Positions 23,901 to 31,500 of a DNA stretch of 64,000 bases are shown here, one piece after another. Source of the DNA: Chiridota heheva (lineage: Eukaryota > Echinodermata > Holothuroidea > Apodida > Chiridotidae); contig JAIGNY010000327.1 of NCBI GenBank assembly GCA_020152595.1, positions 62,001 to 126,000 on the forward strand, read 5' to 3'. Each line of letters begins with the position of its first letter. The first letter of the stretch is position 1. A program made the position numbers and the translations under genes. The notes under the pieces were generated by a model, which was given only the letters and a program-made list of their open reading frames with translations, was not told where the DNA came from and made no database searches.

Positions 23901-24910
23901 ATAATCCTGTATGAAACTTACTTGGAAATAGTAGAATTTATCTATTTTTTGTGAGATCTGTTCGTGATGCGAAAAACTATTGAGTTATCATTTTAAGAGC
24001 AGAACTATATTTTGTTGATTATTCATGAGGTCAAAGTTCTATAAAAATGTTTACTTGCTAGTTGATCTATTTTAATATGCATCAGCTAATCAGCTGTAGG
24101 CAAACAATAGAAGTAATATGACATCGAATATAAACAATTACATGCGACAGAAACTTTGATTTTGAAGGTTCGACTGGGAAAAACTTTTTCAACACAACAA
24201 GCATAAAAGGTCTTCTAATTTTGTCTTTTTGAGCACTAAAACAAACTTCAAAGAATTACGAATAAGAATTAAAGCAAGAAAGGTACAGTACATAATATGG
24301 AAAGATAGCTAGCTTGGAGCTAATTTAGCCCCATTGACCAATGGACCTAAGTTTGGTAGCCACACCTTCACCTTTATGAATGGAAAGTGTAATAACCCAC
24401 TGTACATGTCACCAGTATGTCAAAAAGTGTAATACAGCTAACCTAAACCCTACCCCTAATTTGTCATTCATTTGTTTTGGTATGTAACTCAATTGTCATT
24501 CGCTTTGCAAAACGAGTGAACAGTCATTCCGATTCTTTAGAATGTTTGTGTGTAATGTATATTGTCATTCGATTTAGCATTACCCTAGTTACTTTTACAA
24601 GTTGTAGACTAACTAACGTAACGTTAGAGAAAAACATACAGAAGGCATATCTGCACTGATATTCCTACCTTAAACTACTCATCATCAATCTGTATTGTGG
24701 GTACTTCTTCTGGAGAAAAATGTATTCCTTTGGATCAATAGGTGTAGGAATTCTTATGTGACCTTTCTTCGAAGAGGCCTTAGGAACATGCCTCATCTTT
24801 CTCCAGCGAACACTTTGTTGAACAGGTCCAAACATGAGGGCTGGTTCCCAAATCAATTGAACTCCCACCAAACGATGGAGATGAAAAACAGACTTAAATG
24901 ATGAAATCAT
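8795..24910 (-). CDS. MRPS26: Mitochondrial small-subunit ribosomal protein mS26 (MRPS26), four exons
   Basis: Coding exons on the minus strand are 24910-24669, 11146-11000, 9963-9840 and 8989-8795. All introns are GT-AG and the phases agree, giving 235 aa (human 205). The N-terminus is basic and amphipathic, as expected for mitochondrial import. Family landmarks match human MRPS26 in order: IPTPIDPKEYIFLQKKYPQY (human has VDPAEFFVLMERYQHYR), a central Glu/Arg-rich coiled coil with LLVWNEEENKR (human LMAWNQAENRR), and near the C-terminus TFITLENMDEAIEASL and KNYNFTMDRRG (human NFITRENLEARVEAAL, KNYNWAITREG). It belongs to the head of the mitoribosomal small subunit. Intron 1 is 13.5 kb and packed with LINEs, yet the exons look intact. 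Confidence 0.92.
9231..9810 (-). mobile_element. 5'-truncated I-like LINE fragment in MRPS26 intron 3
   Basis: Minus-strand orientation. The 3' end reads GCACCGTT-like text into AACATCAACAAACC (complement at 9236-9262). The body encodes the end of ORF2, with HTIKPKV and CLGHTFLNHSH, the region after RNase H in this family. The body is close to the fragment at 19785-20760 and related to the long copy at 13660-19139. It is a decayed fragment with no intact domain. Confidence 0.65.
9840..9963 (-). CDS. MRPS26: MRPS26 exon 3
   Basis: Acceptor CTTCTTGTAG lies before 9963 and donor GTAATG after 9840. It encodes REARIAEERRLREEEKLEIL and VQMEEQKAEKL, the coiled-coil part. Confidence 0.87.
9964..10999 (-). 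other. MRPS26 intron 2
   Basis: AT-rich intron of 1.04 kb bounded by GTACAG (donor, minus strand) and CTTGTAG. I see no repeat family or embedded gene. Confidence 0.7.
11000..11146 (-). CDS. MRPS26: MRPS26 exon 2
   Basis: Acceptor CTAAAAAG lies before 11146 and donor GTACAG after 11000. It encodes RDYFQGEVKRRKEETAEGIS and EWQKLLVWNEEENKRTRLTR. The acceptor has a poor pyrimidine tract. Confidence 0.85.
11690..11890 (+). repeat. Two diverged direct repeats containing a GTCAGTCAC palindrome
   Basis: The order TGACCTACCCCA...GGTGACTGACA occurs twice (about 11735-11785 and 11825-11860). At 11739-11760 the 22 bases GTCAGTCAC-TTAG-GTGACTGAC form a 9-bp inverted repeat with a 4-base loop. It lies within MRPS26 intron 1. 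No known family was recognised. Confidence 0.4.
12356..12781. mobile_element. 426-bp MITE with CAGACCCCTAGCTT ends, copy 1
   Basis: Starts CAGACCCCTAGCTTG and ends with the complement, CAAAGCTAAGGGTCTG. It is flanked by GACAA (12351-12355) and GACAT (12782-12786), a possible 5-bp target duplication. A second copy lies at 49151-49572 with about 85% identity by eye. No coding capacity. Confidence 0.7.
13172..13660 (-). mobile_element. CR1-like LINE, reverse-transcriptase C-terminal fragment
   Basis: The minus strand encodes CAIQAWSPFYEKD, then RRTTRLIPEVRNL, LGLTTLELRRVRGDMIQVFK and VVNKWNGLPEWVV, the standard C-terminus of CR1-type reverse transcriptases. In-frame stops near the start and a frame change show decay. 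The fragment ends abruptly where the nested I-like LINE begins. An endonuclease piece in the same orientation sits on the other side of that LINE (19141-19670). Confidence 0.75.
14049..15212 (-). pseudogene. LINE ORF2, RNase H domain and C-terminal tail
   Basis: RNase H signatures on the minus strand are YTDGSKEGNKTAAAAII (first Asp), FSAEAKAILLALNFIE (Glu) and FAIFSDSKAVLTSLLNL (second Asp). The following part holds LRIGHTHLTHSHLL and, in another frame near 14000, CNNCHCILTIQHVLLACPLY, the Cys/His tail usual in this clade. The frame shifts between the parts. Confidence 0.8.
15356..16776 (-). pseudogene. LINE ORF2, reverse transcriptase
   Basis: Finger and palm motifs are spread over several frames: KGPDNIPYQFLKHLP and PPIWRTAIVIPVLKPGR (16430-16050), IFDLEKAFDTTWKYGI (about 15840-15780), and LYVDDFTIFYSS with the catalytic YVDD at 15562-15551. 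At least three frame changes are needed to read it through, so it is dead. Confidence 0.82.
16843..17703 (-). pseudogene. LINE ORF2, apurinic-type endonuclease
   Basis: APE-endonuclease landmarks in order are IIQWNIRSLKAN, FCLQETFLK (catalytic Glu), CGGVSILVR, CNIYLPPN, FILLGDFNAHNPLWG (Asp, Asn). The final SDH-type motif falls out of frame. The C-terminal end is frame-disrupted. Confidence 0.82.
18051..19116 (-). pseudogene. LINE ORF1, gag-like zinc-knuckle protein
   Basis: The first 286 codons (19116-18256) end in a zinc knuckle pair, CYNCQRYGH and CGNCGAPDHDNTSC. The next part, in a shifted frame to 18051, has CTNCDGKHPANHPSFSKDC and LQEKQITKLK, the third knuckle and the helix typical of I/Jockey/R1 ORF1 proteins. 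These proteins bind element RNA. One frame break is visible. Confidence 0.75.
19141..19670 (-). mobile_element. CR1-like LINE, endonuclease fragment
   Basis: The minus strand encodes CVDRTAQFSFGFSNCLWCEL, VVGVVYRSPNSC, RRIIVFGDFNFPDFDW and, after a frame change, LDLIFSGEE and GCSDHDLISFDL, the endonuclease of CR1-type LINEs including the final SDH motif. It is in the same orientation as the RT C-terminal piece at 13172-13660. The RT core between them is missing. Confidence 0.75.
19785..20770 (-). mobile_element. 5'-truncated I-like LINE fragment (RNase H to 3' end)
   Basis: Minus orientation. The 3' terminus is at about 19785 (complement reads TTAAACATCAACAAACC). The body encodes an RNase H remnant with AKAKAILLALKFIEL and FVIFSDSKSVLTGIL and the CLGHFH-type tail. 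It is cut at its 5' end where the L2/CR1-like LINE begins near 20785. Closer in sequence to the fragment at 9231-9810 than to the long copy. Confidence 0.7.
20785..23301 (+). mobile_element. L2/CR1-like LINE, 5'-truncated
   Basis: Plus orientation, 2.5 kb. It begins inside the endonuclease (FLITGDFNHCKLLKS, then GQSDHNLVIL) and runs through the connector (NKPWITKRIKGIINRKKQVF) and the whole reverse transcriptase: KAPGSDDISPRLLKL, LRPVALTSVAFKSCERL, FADD at 22420-22431, YLGVVINNKLTW, LFYRSVFTSVFSY. It ends with a (TATTG)n tail at about 23287-23301. There are about four frame breaks, with the long frames at 20997-21704, 21664-21996 and 22195-23118. No RNase H. Best fit is the L2 group of the CR1 superclade. 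Confidence 0.85.
22195..23118 (+). pseudogene. L2/CR1-like reverse transcriptase, C-terminal 307 codons
   Basis: The longest open piece of the element. It has NTGAPQGTVLAPFLFSLYT, IVKFADDTALIGL (catalytic FADD at residues 76-79), NLNVSKTKEMVIDFR, and the thumb and C-terminal FYHSSLDRKFKSLLAD to stop. The upstream palm motif FSSAFNTIQPHLL is in another frame at about 22160, so the polymerase is not intact. Confidence 0.8.
23302..24668. other. MRPS26 intron 1, near exon 1: foldback region with GAATGACAA motifs
   Basis: From 23475 to 23620 the phrase GAATGACAA or a close variant recurs (ACGAATGACAACTTA, GCGAATGACAATACC, CTGAATGACAGC). From 24460 to 24580 the complement TTGTCATTC recurs at least three times. 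The two clusters are inverted about 850 bp apart, as in a decayed foldback transposon. The middle is AT-rich and I recognise nothing in it. Confidence 0.4.
24669..24910 (-). CDS. MRPS26: MRPS26 exon 1 with mitochondrial presequence
   Basis: ATG at 24910-24908; donor GTAGGA follows AAG at 24669. The first 55 residues are basic with few acids (SVRWRKMRHVPKASSKKGH), then RIPTPIDPKEYIFLQKKYPQ, the family block. The start was chosen because it is the first ATG of the open frame upstream of that block. Confidence 0.88.
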
Positions 24911-25557
24911 TTTGTTTATTTCAATGCATAGCCAGTCATCAATTCACTCGTAACTTAAGTGATGTTAATCAAATTAAAAGTTTGAAAACATAAGACTCAG
25001 TGCACTGTCAGTGTCAGTGCTGTAGCTAGGCTTTACTTAGGCTACTACAGTGTACATGTCGAGCCTAACGTTATACCAAGTAACGCAGTCGAAGTTCATA
25101 GGCTATGTCTAACGTTACTGTTCACTCTACTGCGGTTGCTTTGAATTTGTAATAGCTTTCTATAATAGAAAAGTAAGCGAATCAGTTCTTGAAGAACATT
25201 GTATGATTTTTTTAAAAGTTCTGAAAGGTAATGAAAAAAAAATGCGTTGTCCAGAAACAGATAGACCCATGCGTCCTAAATGCAAATGAAACTCACTAGC
25301 AGTAGCAGCCGACAGTTCAGATATGTTTGGAATAACAAAAAATAAATTTAAACCACCAGGCTAAAAACTTTTAAAATTTATATTTAGCTCAGTTATATAT
25401 TATTTTCATATTAACTAGTGTATATCAAATTTTTTAATGATTAATAAAAAGAAATGTTTATTTTGTATCGATTGAAGATCTGCATTTTCCATTCTCAAAC
25501 CAGTTGCGCGAATTGATTGTCTCTTAATTGTCAGATTGTTAACATATCTCGCAGATC
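24911..25557. promoter_or_regulatory. Probable bidirectional promoter between MRPS26 and CCT7
   Basis: Only 647 bp separate the two divergent start codons, so both 5' UTRs and promoters must fit here unless one has an upstream exon. The palindrome AACGTT, in the context TAACGTTA or close, occurs at 25065-25072 and 25113-25119 within the region and again close by (24618, 25727, 26037). No TATA box is evident, as expected for housekeeping genes. Confidence 0.6.
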
Positions 25558-25563
25558 ATGATG
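25558..25563 (+). CDS. CCT7: CCT7 coding exon 1 (ATG ATG only)
   Basis: The two start codons ATGATG are followed at once by donor GTAAGC. Splicing to 27478 gives [12 protein letters not shown], matching the human start MMPTPVILLKEG. The rest of this exon is 5' UTR of unknown length. Confidence 0.8.
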
Positions 25564-28500
25564 GTAAGCTAATCCTTTCAAATCTTTTATAATCCCGGTA
25601 TAAAATTTAAGGATCAAATGTAATTTGTAAAAATGGATAGTTCCTTGAAGTAGAGGTGGCTTTTAGTCTGTTTATAGCTCCTAAAGTGCAATTTAATTGT
25701 ATTTTGTTTACTCGTGTCGCAACTTAAACGTTAGGATTTTACTTTGGAGTAGGCTAGGGAGTTGTCGTTTCGGTGTTATTCAAGTCATTAGGAAAGAAAT
25801 ATCAACGCGTCCATGATGCTATAATATATTTCTTTAATTCAATAATGTTTGCTGATTATAAGATAAATCTTTGATGGGAAGGAAAGAAATCTAGCAAGTT
25901 TTATTGAAAAAAAGCACTGTCACTATGGCTTATCCTATATAAAGAATCAACGTTGTGTCATAACATTAGGCTTCTGGGTACAAAGTTTCGCAGTTTTCAT
26001 TTTTTCTACCATATTTGCAGTATTAGTAGGCCAATTAACGTTGGATCTTCTATTAGGATTATGTGGGAAATCTAGAAAGATGGGAGGGGGTGGTGGTTTT
26101 GAACGTTGAATTTCAAAGGCAGGGTTTCCAGTACAGAGTAAGGCCTAGTACTACATTCCTCAGTATGGGTTGACATTGGGATTGCCGTGCGAGGGTTGTT
26201 TTAGATTAGTTACAATTCCTATTTTTTAGATATATTTACATGTAGAAAATTGATGATTAAGAAATAACTTACTTTTTGTAAGGGTGGCAAAGTGAAAAAA
26301 GATTTTTTTTTTTTTTTTATATATGGGTAAATAGTTACATAGTTGGAAAGAGCTCTTCATAAGAAGCTCTACAAAAAAAAAGAATTGCTTAAATTGGTTA
26401 AAGGAATCCAAAGTTATGGTCCAGTGAATTTTAATGATATGCACTATTGTTGCCATGACGGCCAAAAAATGCATTTTTCAAAAGGCCTGCACTTTCATAC
26501 GGTTATTCAGAACATGAATAAACTTGCCAATCTAGCAGAATGGGCAACTTTCTTCCACACAAAATAAACTTTACCAACATGAATTATATATTTTAATTTT
26601 TTTACATGTTCAAATATTGGAAAATTCATGTTAATTACACAGGTCACCTTTTTGACCTATTGGCCTAAATAAGTAAAAACTGCATTTTCAATCATCTGTA
26701 ACGTCAGAATGCATTACCCCATTAACTTGCAGTTTTAAGAGGTTGAAGACTGTACCCCCATTCTAAGCAACCATGAAATTCCAACACAATAAAATGATTA
26801 AGAAGTTATGAATTAATTAAATTTTAAATTTTAAACAATTTTTTTAACAAAACTGGAAGAAATCCAGTGATAAGGAATAACCCAATAGATGTAAAATTAT
26901 ACGAGTGAGGTGCAATTAAATTCATTTCTGTGCATTTATGTACACTTTGCGAAAACCACAAATAAAAAAAATGCAATTCTTAATGCTTGCTTAGAAATAC
27001 GTCTGTACTGAACAAAAGCCTGTGCCCATATGACTGAATCTTGTGGATGCGATACCATGTGTGGTATCAGTCACACTCTGTCAACCCTAGATATGATGCA
27101 TGTGGCAGCACAGAGCGGAGAAAGTGCTGGCCAGCTCTGCCACATGCAGCATACTGTACACTGGGAACGCAGATACAAAAATGCATGATGAAACTGACAT
27201 AAATTTTATTTTACAAATGACAATCACAAGTTTATTTTTCTCCTTATTTCCTATTAAGGAGTTTTAAGGCAATAAAGGGAATTATTTAAACATCCCTTAG
27301 CCTGAGTTTTAATATGTTAACAAGTAAATGATACATTTTTTATTTATTACTTATTATTTTAATAAACTGTTGAAATACTCTTATTGCTGAATCATCAATC
27401 AATGTATGACATTGGCAAGATATAGTATTCTTGAACTTATTACCTTCTGTTATAACACATTTACTTTTCATTTATAGCAACCACAAATAATTGTGCTCAA
27501 AGAGGGCACAGAGGCCTCCCAGGGGAAATCCCAGGTAGTCAGTAATATCAATGCCTGTCAGGTGGTTGCTGATGCCGTGCGCACCACTCTGGGGCCCAGG
27601 GGCATGGACAAGCTGATGGTAGATTCAGGAGGTAAGAGCGACATTGATAGAAATACAATAATTTATTAGATTTTAAGAAGTTGTCATTTTACCCAGGAAC
27701 ATGTTAATTGTTTTGTCTGAAGAGTTTTTCAGTTGTGACATTTGTGTACTAACATACACACTGGTAATATAAGAATTGTTTTTGTGTATTTAAAGCATAT
27801 GTGATCAAAATTATTCCTCTTGTTGAAGTGCATCATGGAAAAACTTCTGGTCTGCCAAAACTTGCTTTTAATTATATTTTGTAGATTTGAAGAATTATGC
27901 ATAAATTTATGTAATTAAGATATCATTTATGTCCGACCATATTTAAGACTAAGCTGTGGAGAAAGTTACCGTCAACACCAATATTTAAAGAAGAGCAGTT
28001 ACTTTCTTGTATTTATTAAGCTGTGATCAGCTATTGTATTGCATTATATTCATTATCCTAAATAGGTATCATGGACAATTCTAAATAGTTCTAAGAAGAA
28101 ACCACTTCTTTCACTGGTTTCATTCACATGAGTCAACCTCAAAACTTCCTCATGGTTTTGATTGGTGTTACGATTGTGGAAGATCAATTCCCAAACAGTT
28201 CTGGTGATAACATTTGGCTGTTTTTGTCATGTGACCATCACCTGATTGGGCCTGTATGGGACCATTTCCTGAGAGTTGGCTGAAGTCTGCTGTTATCACA
28301 ACTGATATGACCTCAGCCATAGTTCTGGAAATGGATATGTTTTCAATAGTTGTAGGCTTTGTAAAAGTAATGTCAATTTTTTTTTTTTGGAATTCGATGT
28401 AAGTATTTTTACATGGAATAGCCCACTTCTTTTTTCTTCTTTTGAGGCATTGTAGCATAATTTTCTTGCAGCATTTAAAGCTTGTATCTTATAAGGTACA

Positions 28501-31500
28501 TGAGACATACTTCTTTCATACTGCTTAATAGGACATGCAAAAGGGGACGGACAGTCAACAGACCATTGAACCTAACTTGACATTGTAATTAAGTATATGT
28601 TTAAGGAATTAGTATTTTGTTTATGCCCTGCAGTCTTAAGATATATTTTGAGAAACTCACCTTACTTCATCTCATGGTTATTAAAGAAAATGTTAATGAA
28701 ATCTATTGCTAATTACATAGACTCTTGCATGGACAATCATACTTACCAGATAGATTGACTTAGTTCAATCTACATTTTGCTTAATTTTTTCACTTTTAAT
28801 TTGGGATCTTTCTCCCAGTTTGTGAAAAATTTATGTAAGAATTATTGGGAATATTTTCTCCGGTGCCCGTTGCATTCATTTTAAAGTTGGTCTAAAATAT
28901 ATATTTTTTTACTACAAATTTATTGTACAATTTTTATCGCAGGTAAAGCCACCATTTCTAACGATGGAGCAACCATCGTCCGACTTCTAGATGTCATCCA
29001 CCCTGCTGCTAAGACTTTGGTAGAAATTGCAAAGTCGCAAGATGCAGAGGTAAGTGATTTATAAGGAACTAGAATTTTAGCACTCTGTCCAGTGTATACC
29101 TCTGCCTGCTTCATAATCCCAACCTGCCAATATAATTTTTTTTTAGTTCACTTCCAATCCTAAGAAATCCTAGACCCACTAATTTGTAATCCCCAAATAA
29201 TTGCATTCTAAACACTTTGGGGTTATCTATCATCTGACTGATTTCTTTCAAGGTGTTATCATTGTTTTCAATTTTATTCAGGCTAAGCATTTATTGTTTT
29301 GAGTTCCATTCAGGAAAGATTCACATTCCATCATTTTCCTCTCATGGCAAATACCAATTGCTTGATTTTTGTTGAATCCAGAAAATTGATTGTTTGGATT
29401 TCCTTTCATGGCATGAATTCATTGTTCAGCACATTCCATTGAAAAGTTTCAACTAAATCTCAACAGATCTCATTATAAAATGATCCCACCTATCCATTTA
29501 TGCCATTCCCATGTTTCATTATGTCCCAAATTTTAATCACTTCTTCCATAAGCAGTAACTAAACCACACACCAAATTAATATCCAATCATCAGTTTTTGA
29601 GATGTGTTGATGACAGACAATTCACTCTAAAACATCCCCACCCCTCTAATTTAGCCTTTCTCCTGTTTAAATATGTCCCAAAATTTAATCACCTCTTCCA
29701 TAAACAGTAGCAAAACCACACAACAAATGTAATTACAATTAAATCATCGATTCTTGAGATATGTTGATGACAAACAAATAAACATGGCCAAAAACGTAAC
29801 CTCTGTCCAATTTCGTTGGCAGAGGTAACAAAAACATAACCTCTGTCCAACTTCATTGGCAAAGGTAACAAAAACATAACCTCTGTCCAACTTTATTGGC
29901 AGAGGTAACAAAAACATAACCTCTGTCCAACTTTCTTGGCAGAGGTAACAAAAACATAACCTCTGTCCAACTTCATTGGCAGAGGTAACAAAAACATAAC
30001 CTCTGTCCAACTTCATTGGCAGAGGTAACAAAAACATAACCTCTGTCCAACTTCATTGGCAGAGGTAACAAAAACAACCTCTGTCCAACTTTGTTGGCAG
30101 AGGTAACAAAAACATAACCTCTGTCCAACTTTGTTGGCAGAGGTAACAAAAACATAACCTCTGTCCAACTTCATTGGCAGAGGTAACAAAAACATAACCT
30201 CTGTCCAACTTTGTTGGCAGGGGTAACAAAAACATAGCCTCTGTCCAACTTCATTGGCAGAGGTAACAAAAACATAACCTCTGTCCAACTTTGTTGGCAG
30301 GGGCAACAAAAAACATAACCTCTGTCCAACTTCGTTGGCAGAGGTAACAAAAACTTAACCTCTGTCCAACTTTGTTGACAGAGGTAACAAAAACATAACC
30401 TCTGTCTAACTTTGTTGGCAGAGGTACCAAAAGCATAACCTCTGTCCAACTTTGTTGACAGAGGTAACAAAAAATAACTTCTGTCCAACTTCGTTGGCAT
30501 AGGTAACAAAAGCATAACCTTTGTCCAACTTTGTTGGCAGAGGTAACAAAAGCATAACCTCTGTCCAACTTCATTAGCAGAGGTAACTAGAGATGTCGGA
30601 GGCTTTTCTGTGTGTCTTTTTAAGTTTTACGTTAAATAATCTGTTATATGGAGCATAAAATGTTGAACTGTTCTTTCAAGATTTTAATTTGTTTTATGCT
30701 GATAAAAGTTTTGACTTTTCTTGATAAATTTTAAGAAATCCCAGAATTAGTTGCAGACAATTTTACATAATTGAGTCAAGCCTGAATTGTCGCTGTGCAG
30801 GAAGATGCTGAAACAGGAATCAGGGACTGATAGCTAGGACAAGACTTCTTATGGAGCCTATGGGATGTCATGTGGGACATCGGGTTGGATGCCATGCAGA
30901 TCATTGGCTGCGATGCCATGCAGAACATTGGCTGGGATGCCATGTAGAACAGGGTGGGATGCCATGTAGGATATAAGGTGAAAAGCCATGCGGGACACAA
31001 GGTGGATTGCCATGGGATGCAATGTCATGTGGGACATGGGATGTCATGTGGGACATGGGATGTCATGTGGGACATGGGATGTCATGTGGGAAATGGGATG
31101 TCATGTGGGATGCTATGTGGGACATGGGATGTCATGTGGGAAATGGGATGTCATGTGGGACGGGGGATGTCATGTGGGACATGGGATGTCATGTGGGACA
31201 TGGGATGTCATGTGGGACATGGGATGTCATGTGGGACATGGGATGTCATGTGGGACATGGATTGTCATGTGGGACATGGGATGCCATGTGAGACATGGAT
31301 TGCATGTGGGACATTGGATGCCATGTGGGACATGGGATGCCATGTGAGACGTGGGATGCCATGTGAGACGTGGGATGCCGTGTGAGACATGGGATGCCGT
31401 GTGAGACATGGGATGCCGTGTGAGACATGGGATGCCGTGTGAGACATGGGATGCCGTGTGAGACATGGGATGCCATGTGAGACATGGGGTGGGATGCTAT

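Noticed and set aside
28155-28345. Intronic segment as a classic C/D or H/ACA snoRNA
   Set aside because: GTGATAA and CTGA resemble C and D boxes but no closing stem sits next to them. Two hairpins exist, but I could not place an ANANNA hinge and a terminal ACA at the right spacing. Kept only as an unclassified structured candidate.
29689-30574. Minus-strand open frames with a 40-residue period ([14 protein letters not shown])
   Set aside because: They are the translation of the 40-bp hairpin array; the same peptide shifts frame every unit.
29797-30590. Possible CRISPR array (40-bp period, palindromic unit)
   Set aside because: There are no unique spacers: the whole 40-bp unit repeats. The locus is an animal intron.
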